DNA of 64,000 bases from Heterohyrax brucei (Eukaryota > Chordata > Mammalia > Hyracoidea > Procaviidae), in contig CM053140.1 in the NCBI GenBank assembly GCA_028571685.1, forward strand, positions 145,375,701-145,439,700, read 5' to 3'. The notes beneath the pieces are model-generated. The model was not told where the DNA came from. It worked only from the letters and a program-made list of their open reading frames with translations, and did not search any database. Below, one piece after another: positions 23,421 through 34,162 of this stretch. Position 1 is the first letter of the stretch. Each line of letters opens with the position of its first letter. The translations under genes and the position numbers were made by a program.

Positions 23421-24333
23421 CAGGAGCTTATAGCAAATGGAGTTTTGATTCAGTCCTTATGTCAGTCATTTTATTATGCCAAGTGCTTCAGTTTTCGAGG
23501 TTTGTTGGCACCACACAGACAAGTACGAAAAACCCAGAAAATATGGATTTACATTAATAATTTGAGGTTTCTTGAGAGAATAATTGTAATAGCCTAAAGA
23601 AAATGCAAGAGGGTGACTTGATTTTATTCCATTGTGTACAGTGTTAATGCATACATTTTGCATCTATTTAAGGGCCAGCTATGTAATGAAATGAATGTCA
23701 ACCGGTTAGATATTTAAGCTACTGCTTATTTAAAAGCCTGAGTTGACCTTATCAGATGCCTAATAACTGCAGTAATTGTATCTTGTCCTAAACGAAACAT
23801 CTTCCCTTATAACTGAATGAGATTTAGTTACATAAGGAAGGTAATACTTATGATGTTCAGGAGCTTACGGTTAAATGCAGATGGCTGCTGCTACAGAAAC
23901 CCAGTTGTTTCTTTAAACACTTGTATTTGGTATGCCTGCAGTAAAGATTGTTTTAGAATCTATAATTGTATGTGGATGTTTAAAATCTGAGGTACAAGCG
24001 TATCTGAATTAGGTGATTTCAGAACAAATATTAGACACTCCATTCTGAATTAAACTGAGAATTTCACTTTTACTCTTCTAAAAACTTTTGGCTTTTGTCA
24101 AGGTCTCACTGTTTGAAAAACATTTGGCCAGTGCTGTTTAAGAATGTCTATACAGGTGACCGCAGAGAAGGCACCTCACTGGTATGTTTAATAAAATGAG
24201 AATGGAACAGGCTGTCCAGTTATGTTATGAAAAGAACCCTGGGCATTTTCTTTCCTTCTAAACTTAGTTCTCCCTGTAAATGTAATTCTGTTGCTTAGTT
24301 CGTCCTTCATGTTAAATGTTTACTAATGAGTAA
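23421..24333. other. Unassigned sequence
   Basis: About 900 bp of AT-rich DNA with no recognised gene or repeat. Confidence 0.4.
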
Positions 24334-25391
24334 TGTCCTTTCAGACTACAGGGGACAAATAATACCGATCCAAGTCCATAAGGGCAGGAAAAGGTCAATG
24401 TGCCTGAGACACGGCTACTGTAACCACACAAAGGAAAATGGACTCAAAATCCTCATCTCAGTCCCCTCTTATCTCCCTGTTTATAGTTACTATTCAAGTC
24501 AGCTGTCTAGAACTGTGCCATCAACAAGCTTGGGTGACCACCAGATGACTCCATCCCATAATGAGTCTTGCCTAGGACCTAAGAAACTTGTGTCAAGGAA
24601 CCAAAAACACTGGACACATATCACCAGATCATAGCTGGACCAAATTTGGGAGTGAGGAGTCCAATTGCCTCTTTTGTGCCAAGTCTCAGCCTGGCGCCTT
24701 TAGAACACGCATGCTATTTCCCAGAAATTTAGTGAATATGTATTAGCCACCCCCTGGCTTGGCCTACCCCCACATTGCCAAACCAAAGCAAGTTCATTCT
24801 GCCTGTCACTGTAGCCAAAAATTCAGAGACAACAAAGAGTTCAAGGAATGCTTTAATACCAGCTAAGCCAGCAAACCTGGGGGAGCAATGAAACAAGCTT
24901 CTCCAAGAAGCTTTATTCTCCAAGAAACTGTCCCACTTGGGTTACATTTTCAGCAATTTTTATAGCCAGATTTCAAAGGGATTGGCATCTGAAGATTGTC
25001 ACAAAACAATAACCGGGAGTCACAAGATTCCATTATTTCACAGATTCCATTACATCTTATCAAACTGTGTGAATCACCCAAAATGTCATCTTTCTGAGGT
25101 CTTAACTGATCTACTTTTCTGGAGAGGAATGCAGACTCGCTCATCTAATCTGGGGGTGATAACTGGGGCAGAGGATGGAGTGTAGTTTAATAACCTACAC
25201 CCACACCTACTTTTCCTGCATAGTATAAAACCCCTATGGGCCCTTTGTTTAGGAACACAGGCTTTGGAGCAGCCCATCGCCTGTGTCTCTCATATACAGA
25301 TATACATGAAAGATCTTGCTACTCAGCTCACCCCATCTCAGAACTGGCTCTTGTGGCAGATGGCAGGAACCCCACTTGATTGTGGTAACAA
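24334..25391 (+). mobile_element. Possible ERV LTR-derived region
   Basis: The right part resembles a forward LTR: a TATA-like 'agtataaaacccctatgg' (25222-25239) is followed about 40-60 bp later by a 'cctgtgtctctcatatacag' stretch, and the region ends with 'attgtggtaaca'. The left limit is unclear, and 24730-24960 could belong to a second element on the opposite strand. No retroviral genes, primer site or duplicated flanks were seen. The family is not recognised. Confidence 0.35.
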
Positions 25392-25676
25392 GAATCTATA
25401 AATAACTTTATCTCCTTTTTTCATTCCCAAATTAATTTTCATTCATTGAGATTTTTCTACTGCAACCTAATAGGTTTTTGTAAATTGGTAAAGAGATAGA
25501 AACTATGTTAGAATAAAGAGGCGGATCACAGCTGTAAAAGTTTGTACTATCTGTGAAACAAAAGTACACAGATTCAAGGCTTAGCCCTTATAAATAAACT
25601 ATTTTTTAACTCTTGTAAAAAAACTACTTTGTAAATAAACTACTGTCTTAACTATTTTCAGGGAATTTCCCCAGCA

Positions 25677-25882
25677 GAAAAACCAAAAACCAAACCCACT
25701 GCCATCGAATCATGTCCGAATCACAGCAACCTGATAGGTCAGGTAAGAACTTATAGGTCAGATAAGAACTTATAGGTCAGATAAGAACCCTGTAGAGTTT
25801 CCAAGGAGTCCCTGCCGGATCTGAACTGCCGACCTTTTAGCTAGCAGATGTAGCACTTAGCCCACTCTGCCACCAGGGTCTC
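25677..25882 (-). mobile_element. AfroSINE with internal triplication
   Basis: Reversed copy with tail 'aaaaaccaaaaaccaaaccc', 'gtagagtttccaaggagtcc', 'ggatctgaactgccgacctt' and head 'cactctgccaccagggtctc'. It is longer than usual because a 19-bp segment is present three times at 25734-25790. Confidence 0.93.
25734..25790. repeat. 19-bp tandem triplication inside an AfroSINE
   Basis: 'ataggtcagataagaactt' at 25753-25771, with near-identical units at 25734-25752 and 25772-25790. Only one unit exists in other AfroSINE copies. Confidence 0.93.
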
Positions 25883-26063
25883 CAGAAAAGGCCTGGGCTT
25901 TATCTCCTTCCGCCTTTAGTTCTATAAGCGTCTTTTACATTTCAAAACACTTAGATTTATAATTGATCTAATCTTCACTCTGTTCCTAACTAATGGTCAG
26001 TTTTGTATTTAAGGACTCCAGTTAACTTGACTCAACCTGTAATACATCACTAAACCTTCCTAT

Positions 26064-26107
26064 CAAGAATGTTTGTGTATATATGTATGTGTATACAAAC
26101 ATTCTTG
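26064..26107. repeat. AT-rich inverted repeat
   Basis: 'caagaatgtttgtgtata' at 26064-26081 faces 'tatacaaacattcttg' at 26092-26107 across a short loop. This gives a stem of about 16 bp. It abuts the truncated left end of the mariner copy. Confidence 0.8.
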
Positions 26108-26142
26108 ACATATACATATATATTCTTGTATATACACGTGAA

Positions 26143-26535
26143 CTCCTTTTCTGGAATGGCCATCAGAGCTGTTGTCACATTACACTTGATGTTCCAACTC
26201 TCATCAGCATGTCTTCCTTTCAATATTTCCTTTATCTTCAGGTAAAGAAAAGTCATTGAGGGCCAGATCAGGTGAGTAAGGAGGGTGGTCCAATACAGTT
26301 ACTGGTTTACTGGCTAAAAACTCCCTCACAGAAAACTATACAATTAAGTTCATGAACTTGCCCCTGTGCCACCATGAGCAATAGCCATTCCAGAAGGAAT
26401 TCCAAAATTATTTTGAAGAGTGAACTAAGCATCAACATCAGTGCATAACTTCCCAAGGTGACCATAGTGATATGCAGCAGTGAGGTATGTAGCACTTAGA
26501 ACAATTAAGTTTGCAGACTTAATTGGCAGACCTCA
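26143..26535 (-). mobile_element. Mariner, rearranged non-autonomous copy
   Basis: The structure is the mirror image of the complete copy at 36068-36623. A minus-strand piece encoding the transposase C-terminal part lies at 26143-26335. Then comes a junction at about 26335-26360, then an inverted arm ending in the terminal repeat (26505-26535) followed by TA. The far-left arm is lost. Frames on both strands here (26050-26495) are relics. Mariner transposases cut and paste DNA at TA sites; this copy cannot encode one. Confidence 0.82.
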
Positions 26536-26536
26536 T

Positions 26537-26559
26537 ACACACACACACACACACACAAG
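26537..26559. repeat. (CA)n microsatellite
   Basis: About 11 AC dinucleotides starting at the TA that flanks the mariner end. Confidence 0.95.
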
Positions 26560-26602
26560 GACTGCCAATTGAGTTCATGAACTCATCCTAGAAGAAGTGC
26601 TA
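26558..26602 (+). mobile_element. Mariner terminal fragment
   Basis: 'gccaattgagttcatgaact' and 'catcctagaagaagtgct' match the end of the mariner arm (compare the complement of 36580-36620). Only about 45 bp remain. Confidence 0.68.
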
Positions 26603-26665
26603 GGACAGTCTAGGAAGAAGGAGCCAGCAGCCTACTTTGAAAAAGAATTATCTAGTGAAAACCTT
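26601..26665 (+). mobile_element. RTE 5'-region fragment
   Basis: 'acagtctaggaagaaggagc' and 'tagtgaaaaccttatgag' match, from memory of the family, a stretch upstream of the RTE endonuclease. The fragment is short and adjoins the mariner end. Confidence 0.5.
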
Positions 26666-26759
26666 ATGAGTGTATATACATATATACATATGATTTTAGA
26701 AATATGTTTTTAGCCAAACTGTATGAAAATGAGAGATTTGTGTTAGAATAGAAATCAAT

Positions 26760-27015
26760 GCTAAGAGAATTTATAATTTATCACCCCTTGTAAATCTTCC
26801 TCCCTTCCCCTGAAACTGCTTTAAGGTGAACTTTTTCCATCTGTTTTCATTCTGGGTTAAACACCTCTTTGCTCTACCTGCAAAGCAGGACACTGCTGCA
26901 GCCAACTTCAATGCCATGTGGTCTCCTGCAGAAATGAAATTATTCTTCTAATAAAATCTTTGTTTTAATATCTATTGAAGTGTTGGTCCAGTGACTCCAC
27001 TAGGACATCACTGTT
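26760..27015 (+). mobile_element. Possible LTR end
   Basis: AATAAA at 26951-26956 followed by 'atctttgttttaatatctat' resembles an R/U5 stretch. Upstream sequence is not assignable. Confidence 0.3.
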
Positions 27016-27832
27016 TCAAGTATATAAAAGAAAAATATAAAAGTATGAAAAAAGTTATTTTTTATCAGCAATGTCTTCCATTCCTCCATCTGTTCAGACA
27101 ATTGCTATTTATGTAGAGTAGAACTTATTCTACCTGTATCCACACAGATGTTATTTTGTTTGACTAAACTATCAGAAAGACAATGACTAAAAGGGAGTTG
27201 TGATACCAGAAAAACAGACCTTAATATCTGTGTGGAAATGCATAGTTCTAGAAGCTGAAAGTCAGAACCAAATTGAGGGCAATTGGATTTTTTAGAAGCT
27301 AGAAATCATAGACATGTAAGTAATATAAATTATTTCCTTAGTTATGTAAATGATTTTTCTGATTCCATATTTGCAATGTTGTGAAGTTCAAGGTAAATCA
27401 AAAGACTTCCATTTGCTTTTCCTATAATTCACTTTCTTATTGGCTACGACCTGCCCTTGGCCTTTGCATATGCCAGTAATTATAGATTTTCCATAACTAT
27501 ACAAAATGTTTGCACTTCTTTAAAAAGCAGAAGTACTCTCTTTTGTAGGTAGCCCAATTGTTTATTTCTGTGAACATTTCAGAAAATGTGAAATATTAAA
27601 TTCTCAAGAAATAGAAAAGTATGTTCATTTTTAATAACTATATTATCATTGATGGGATATAATGTAAATACATTATTTATGATAAGAACACTCTTTAAAC
27701 ATATACATCCTGAGTGGTCTCATCTAACTAATATTAAACTCTTTAAATCCAGTAAGGATTAGGAATCTTAGAAAGCATATATTTTTCTTAAATAGCTCCT
27801 ATATTCCTTATTCTATGTGCTCTGCTCTAAGG
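27016..27832. other. Unassigned AT-rich sequence
   Basis: No recognised repeat or gene. Confidence 0.4.
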
Positions 27833-27898
27833 CAAACCTATAGGTCTCTATGAGTTGGAATCAACTCCATGACAATGGGTTTGGGTGCTTGGTTTTAA
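27833..27898 (+). mobile_element. AfroSINE 3' end
   Basis: 'ctctatgagttggaatcaac' followed by 'atgacaatgggtttgggtgc' is the SINE 3' end with its G/T tail. The 5' two thirds are missing. Confidence 0.88.
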
Positions 27899-29254
27899 GG
27901 CCAAACTTCAGTTCCAAATGTTGCATTCCAGTCCTAGTCTCATTTCTCTCAACCCTGTTCTGGTATTCTACCTCTACAGAATGGCTTCCCCCTGCCTTTA
28001 CCATCAAAATACTCGTATGTCCTAGAATACAGCTGCTCTGATCCTTTAGAATCCAAGTAAGAAGTAAAGAAAGGTTACAAGGCCAGTCTCTACCCTTCAC
28101 TCAATGTGCCGTAGTGCTTCTTCCTGCTGTGAGTTCCTTTTTATTCCTATTATAGACCTCAGATTGTATTCTCAAATCATCCATTGTCTTTGCTAAGACC
28201 TTCTGACTGCCAACCTTCTCTGAATCTTTTCCCAGACATTTCTTCTTCTCTTCTAACTCTGTCTGGGAACACTGGATTTTGCTTCTGCCAACATTGGACT
28301 TAGCCAGCTTTGCTGAGCAAATCTTTCAGATCCCAATTTCCCCTTGGAATACAGAGTGATTTAAAACTTTGAATTATGGTTGATCTTAAAATCACATGGC
28401 TTATACATCTCTGGTTTTTCAAGCCTGAAAATACTTTTATTTCCAGTATGCCATCTACCTGCAGCTACCAAAGTCTCTTTTTGTTCTTTTTATTTACTTA
28501 AAATTGTTAAGAATTGACAGAGTAACTACTATGTACATGGAATTCCTTAATGAAAGGAAGTGTAAGATATGGCCCTTCACCTAGAGAACAACTTTTCAAG
28601 ACTTGTCTTTCCATCACATTATTCTGGTTCATTTTAATACATATTTGAAGGACTGGTATGACAGAGAAACAAATGGAATGATTTAAAAAAGAAATTTCTT
28701 TTTGTTTAAGAATGACTATCATAACTATCAATAACTGATATTGGAGATACTTTAGCAATTCACATACCTGAAGGGGTTTCTGTGTAAACTATTCTCAAAA
28801 CGCATGAAAGAAGCAGAACTCAAGGAAAACTTTGATGCAAACCTATAATCTAAAATTATACTTGATTTCACTTAAAATTTTGAGCTACTGTTTGATCTGA
28901 GCCTACATATCTTTAAAGCCCCTGGGAGCCCTGAGATGAATTGTACATAAGGGAAAATCAGAAGCTGCATTTATCAGATAGCTCTAGTAATAATAATAAT
29001 TTGCAAAAGCCACAGGAGAGTCTAGAGTTAGTACAATAACAATCCAAAGAAAACACAGAAAACCTACCAGGTAAGAGCCTCACAAACAAGAAAACAAAAT
29101 AAGGCAAATCTGTTTCCAACCATCAGAATGTAGATGATATGAGGCAATCTCAAATTCCTGAGCAACACTTATTGAGTAGTGGTGTTCAAGAGAATTTCAT
29201 CTCCACAAACAAGAGATTTGAAAGAAGAAATAGTAACATTTTGCACACCTGAAG
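27899..29254. other. Unassigned repeat-poor sequence
   Basis: About 1.35 kb with no recognised gene, RNA or repeat. The open frames at 27850-28100 and 28507-28758 have no features of known proteins. Confidence 0.4.
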
Positions 29255-29365
29255 CATTTTTTAAAATGAGTTTCACATTTCTCATAAAATCTTTATATGG
29301 ACCTTAAACAAACAATCTATGTCTATGTCCATTTTATAGGATCTGAAAAGGAAAAAAATTGCTTG
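29255..29365 (+). mobile_element. Possible MIR fragment
   Basis: 'cataaaatctttatatggac' and 'gtccattttataggatctga' loosely follow the MIR order (conserved consensus: CCCATTTTACAGATGAGGAA). The divergence makes this weak. Confidence 0.38.
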
Positions 29366-29431
29366 CAGGAGAATGGAGACAAACTTTTCAGTCCTCACAG
29401 TTTTAACAAGAGATTGCTTTAAAAAAAAAAT

Positions 29432-29610
29432 CACATTGTCATCAAGTCAATTCCAACTCACAGAGAACTGTCCAACATGATTTTCAAGGCTGTAATCCTT
29501 ATGGAAGCAGACTGCCACATCTTTCTCCCACAGAGCAGTGGATGGGTTCAAACCGCCACATTTTGCTTAGCAGCTGCTGAATGCATAACCTGCACCACCA
29601 GAGCCTCTAG
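29432..29610 (-). mobile_element. AfroSINE, long form
   Basis: Reversed copy with 'atcaagtcaattccaactca', the long-form middle ('atgattttcaaggctgtaat', 'ggaagcagactgccacatct'), B-box region 'gggttcaaaccgccacattt' and head 'cctgcaccaccagagcctct'. Confidence 0.92.
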
Positions 29611-30154
29611 AAGCTGTATACTCCTAACATATTAGAGGGGTGGCCTTGGGTATGAGTCCAAGAAAATGAAATGGTAGTATAGGTTAGAGGAACTTTGGAT
29701 AAGTTAACTTCTGAATAAACTTGTTTTTTTAACTTTTTTATTTTTTATTAATTATAGTAAAAGAATAAAATTTCTAATATCTATCAATTATCTCATCTAT
29801 GATACACCCTCAGCCACCCACCCACCCGTGTAACCAACACAGTCATTTTCTTCTATGGATAATTCTCTTGTTAAGTCCTTTTAACAGGGGTCTCATAAAA
29901 AATTTGTCCTTTTGATACTGATTGATATCACTCAGCATGATCTCTTCCAAATGAGACCCAGGTTAGGAGATGTTTTCTAAAATTGTCATTGTTTTTTTTA
30001 TCATAGCATAGTGTTCCATTAAGTATGTGTACCTTAGTTTGCTTATCCATTCATCTGGTGATGGGCATCTGAGTGGATTCCAACTTTTTGCTGTTGTGGA
30101 CTGTGCTGCAACAAACATTCATATACATGTGTGTTCATGTGACAACCTTTGTTT

Positions 30155-30179
30155 AAAACTCAGTGCCATTGAGTCAGAT
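30155..30179 (-). mobile_element. SINE 3' tail micro-insertion in L1 ORF2
   Basis: 25 bp, 'aaaactcagtgccattgagt' plus cagat, interrupt L1 relic E. They are bounded by the direct repeat 'cctttgttt' at 30146-30154 and 30180-30188. Read on the minus strand the insert is a SINE-like 3' tail ending in a short T-run. Confidence 0.72.
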
Positions 30180-33100
30180 CCTTTGTTTGTGAAGGATAAA
30201 TTCTAAGCAGTGGAATTACAGGATCAAATGGTACATCTATCTCCAGCTGATTAAGGAAGCACCAAACTGTCTTCCAAAGAGGTTGTCTGTTTTGCAATCC
30301 CACCAGCAGTGTAGGAGACTTCTAAGTTCTCCAGGGCCTCTCCAGCATCTGTTATTTTGTGTTTTTTGGGTCATGGCCAACTTTGTTGGGGAGAGATGGT
30401 ATCTCATTGTAGTTTTAATTTGAATTTCTTTAATAGCTAATGTTTGTGAGCAATTCTGCATATGTCATTCAGCTACCTGGATGTCCTCTTTAAAGAAATG
30501 TCTGTCCATCTCCTTCAACCATCACTTAATTGGATTATTTATCCCTTCCTTGTTGATATTTTGTAATACCTTATAGATTATGGAGATCAGATTTCAGTTT
30601 GACATAGAGTTGCTAAATATTTTTTCCCAGTCTGTAGGTGGCCTTTTAATTTTTTCGATGAAGTCTTTGGATGAGCAAAAGTATTTGATTCATAGTAGTT
30701 CCCATTTATCTATTTTCTGTTGATTGTGCTTTGTCAGATTTTGAAGTCTGTCTACACTGTGTATTAAAACTTCCATTGTTGATTTATTTTTTCTTGGATG
30801 AGCTTTACATTTTACATTTTATATTTAGGTCTTTTGATGGCACTTGGCTTGGCTTTTTATATAAGGTGTCAGATCTGGATCTTGTTTCAATTTTTTGCTG
30901 ATGGATATCCAATTTTGCCAGCACCATTTGTTAAAGAGACCATTCTGAACTCAGTTTAAAATCTTGGGGCCTTTGTCAAATATCAACTGTTCGTAGGAGG
31001 ATGGTGGCTTCTCTCAGGTCTCAACTCTGTTCCGTCGGCCTATACGTCTCTTTTTGTACCAGTGTCAGGCTGTTTTGACTACTATGGCTGTGTAATAGCT
31101 TCTAAAGTCAGGTAGTGTGAGGCCTCCCAGTACGTTCTTCTTCTTCAGTAGTGCTTTACTTACCCAAGGTTTCTCCCCTTTCCAAACAAAGTTGATGATT
31201 TGTTTCTCTATCTCATTAAAAAAATGTCACTGGAAGTTGTATTGGGATTGCATTATTTAAGTAGATTGTTTTGGGTAAAATAGACATTTTCACAACACTG
31301 AGTCGTCCTATCCACAAGCAGGGTAGATTACTCCACTTATCTAATCTCTCTTAGTTTCTTGTAGCAAGGTCTTGTAGTTCTCTTTGTAAAGATCTTTTCT
31401 CTAGATTTATTTCTAGGTATTTTACCCTCTTGGGGGCTATAGTAAATGGAACTGATTTGGTGATTTCTTCTTTAATAATCTCACTGTTGTTATAAAGGAA
31501 TTCTACTGATTTACTTATGTTTATTTTACATCCTGTTACTTTGCTAAACTCTCTACTAGTTCCAATAGTTTACTTATGGATTCCATTGGATTCTCTGTAT
31601 AAACAATCATATCATCTGCAAACAGGGAGATTTTTACTTCTTCATTGCTGATACAGATGCCCTTTATTTCTTTGTCTTGTCTAATTGCTCTGGCTAGAAC
31701 TTCTAGCACAATGTTGAATAGAAGTGGTGGGAGTGGGCATCCTTGTCTAGTTCCCATTCTCAAAGGTAATTCTTTCAGTCTTTCACCATTCAGGATGATG
31801 AAGGCAGTTGGCTTTGCATAGATGCTACTGGCTGTGTTGAGGAATTTCCTCTCTATTCCTATTTTTCTGAGAGTTTTAAACATGAATCGGTGTTGAACTT
31901 TGTCAAATGCTTTTTCTGCATAAGTTGATTAAATCAGGTGATTCTTATCTTTTGTGTTATTAATATAGTTGATTACATTAATTGTTTATCTGATGTTGAA
32001 CCAGCCTTGCATCCCTGGAATGAAACCAACTTGATCATGATGAATGACTTTTTATATATGCTGTTGAATTCTTTTGGCTAGAATTTTGTTGAAGATTTTT
32101 GCATCTAGGTTCGTGAGTGATGTTGGTCTGTAATTTTCTTTTTTTGTCAAATCTTTCCCTGGCTTTCGTATCAGGGTTATGCTGGCTTCATACAATAAAT
32201 TTGGGAGTATTCCATCCCCTTCTATGGTGTGAAATAGCTTCAATACTATTGGAGATAACTCTTCTCTAACAGTTTGGTAAAATTCTCCAGTGAAGCCATC
32301 TAAGCCAGGACTTTTTTTTAGTTGGTGGATTTTTCATAACATTTTCAATCTCTTCCTTTGTGATAGATTTATTAAGTTGATCTACTTCTCCTTGTGATAA
32401 TCTTGGTGAGTGACATCAATCTAGAAATTTGTCCATTTCCCCTAGGTTTTCAAACCTGTTAGAGTACAGCCTGTCATAGTATTCTGTTATGATATTTTTT
32501 ATTTCAGCTGGGTCTGTTGTAATGACTCCTATCTCACTTCTTAATGGGGTTATGTGTATCTTCTGCTGTTCCTCTTTTGTAAGTTTAGCCAATGGTTTAG
32601 CAATTTTGTTGATCTTTTCAAAGAATCAGCTTTTGGTTTTGTTAATTTTTTTCCATTGTTTTTCTATTCTCTAATTCATTTAGTTCTGCTCTAATCCTTA
32701 TACTCTGCTTTCTTCTGGTCCCTGAGGGGTTCTGTTGCTCTCTTTCTACTTGCACAAGCTGTAAGGTTAATTCTTTAATTTGGGCACTTTCTTCTTTCTG
32801 GATGTGTGCAGTTATAAACTGACCTCTGAGCACTGCTTTTGCTTTATCCCATAGATTCTGGTAGAATGTGTTTTCATTTTCATTTGATTCCATAAATTTC
32901 TTTATTTTCAAGTTAATTTCTTCTATAACCCAAAGCTTTTTAAGCAAAGTGTTGTTCAGTTTCCATAAGTTTGAATTTCTATGTATGAATTTTCTGTTAT
33001 TGATTTCAACTTTTATAGCTCTATAGTCTGAGAAGATAGTTTGCAGTACACCAGTGGTTTGGATTTTATAGAGAATTGCTTTATGACCTAACATATGGTG

Positions 33101-33230
33101 TATTCTGGAGCATGTTCTGTGTGCATTGGAGAATAAAGTGTACTTATCCACTGATGGATGAGAAGACCTGTGTATGTCTATAAGGTCAAGTTGGTTGATT
33201 GTTGCAATAAGATCTTCTGCATGTTTAGCC

Positions 33231-33253
33231 AAGGCCAAGTGCCGTCGAGTCGC
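33231..33253 (-). mobile_element. SINE 3' tail micro-insertion in L1 endonuclease
   Basis: 23 bp, 'aaggccaagtgccgtcgagt' plus cgc, lie between two 'agcc' copies inside the ORF2 endonuclease region. On the minus strand they give GACTCGACGGCACTTGGC. The insertion shifts the frame. Confidence 0.7.
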
Positions 33254-34162
33254 AGCCGAGCTTTTTTCTGGATGATCTATCCATAACTGAAAGGGGAGTG
33301 TTGAAGTCTCCAACTCTTATCGTGGAATGATCTATCTCATTTTTCACTGTTGTCAGTATCTGTTCAATGTATTTATGTGCTCTGGTATTGGTTGCATAAA
33401 TATTTAGTGTTGTTAAGTCCTGCTTGAGTATTGAACTTTTCAGCAATAAATAGTGATCGTTTTTGTCCACAATAGTGGATTTTACATTAAAATCTATTTT
33501 ATCCGAGGTTAGTATTGACACACCTGCTCTTCTTTGTGTATTGTTAGCTTGGTGTATATCATTCCATCCTCTCATTTTCAATTTGCTCATATTTTTAAGT
33601 CTAAGGTGTGTTTCTTGTAAGCAACATGTAAATGGATCATGTCTTTTGATCCAGGATGTCACTCACTGTCTCTTCACTGGAGCGTTCAGTCCATTTATAT
33701 TCAGCGTATTTATTGATACGTATGTGCTTAGTGCCATCATTTTGATGTACTTACTTTTATGTTGATGTTTTCTATATTGCTCTTAATGTTCTGTTCTAGG
33801 GAATTCTTTTTTATGGGTTATTGTTTCAGTATTGGTTTTGTGCTCGTTGAAACTCCTGTATTGCACTTCTTATTTTGATACAACGCATTGTTAATCTGCT
33901 TTATGGTTACATGTATTATCCCCCTTAACGTACTAAGATTAAACCCAGTTTTAATACTGCATAATTCTTAAACTTCCTCTGCATCTAAACCAACTGTAAC
34001 TATTGTAGTGTATCCCTCTTTTAATGTGATGGTATTATAGTTGTCATAACATGATCACAGATTCTTTCATTATAATATAGTAGCTTTGATGAAGTTTTGT
34101 GACTTCCTTAACTGATTAGAATTTTGGATAATGTTTCCTGAATTGTCATCTTAAATATACAT

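Larger units (their letters stand above)
29930..33740 (-). pseudogene. L1 ORF2 remnant (endonuclease-reverse transcriptase)
   Basis: ORF2 protein normally nicks target DNA and reverse-transcribes L1 RNA there. Readable pieces in order: 33225-33662, endonuclease start ([19 protein letters not shown]); 32642-33313, rest of the endonuclease and linker ([16 protein letters not shown]; the usual SRIDH histidine motif reads SRIHH); 32052-32243, RT start; 31536-31883, RT palm with [12 protein letters not shown] and an intact FADD box; 30237-30461, C-terminal domain. Frameshifts and stops separate them. A 23-bp insertion at 33231 breaks the endonuclease frame and a 25-bp insertion at 30155 interrupts the C-terminal part. 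Confidence 0.9.

Noticed and set aside
24326-24634. A 102-codon frame as a gene
   Set aside because: It overlaps the possible LTR region and has no recognisable motif.
25734-25790. A CRISPR-like repeat array
   Set aside because: Three units without spacers inside a SINE in mammalian DNA are a simple tandem duplication.
32642-33313. The longest open frame in the window (223 codons, minus strand) as a host gene
   Set aside because: Its sequence is the L1 ORF2 endonuclease end and linker. Its first ~25 codons come from a frame shifted by the SINE-tail insertion.
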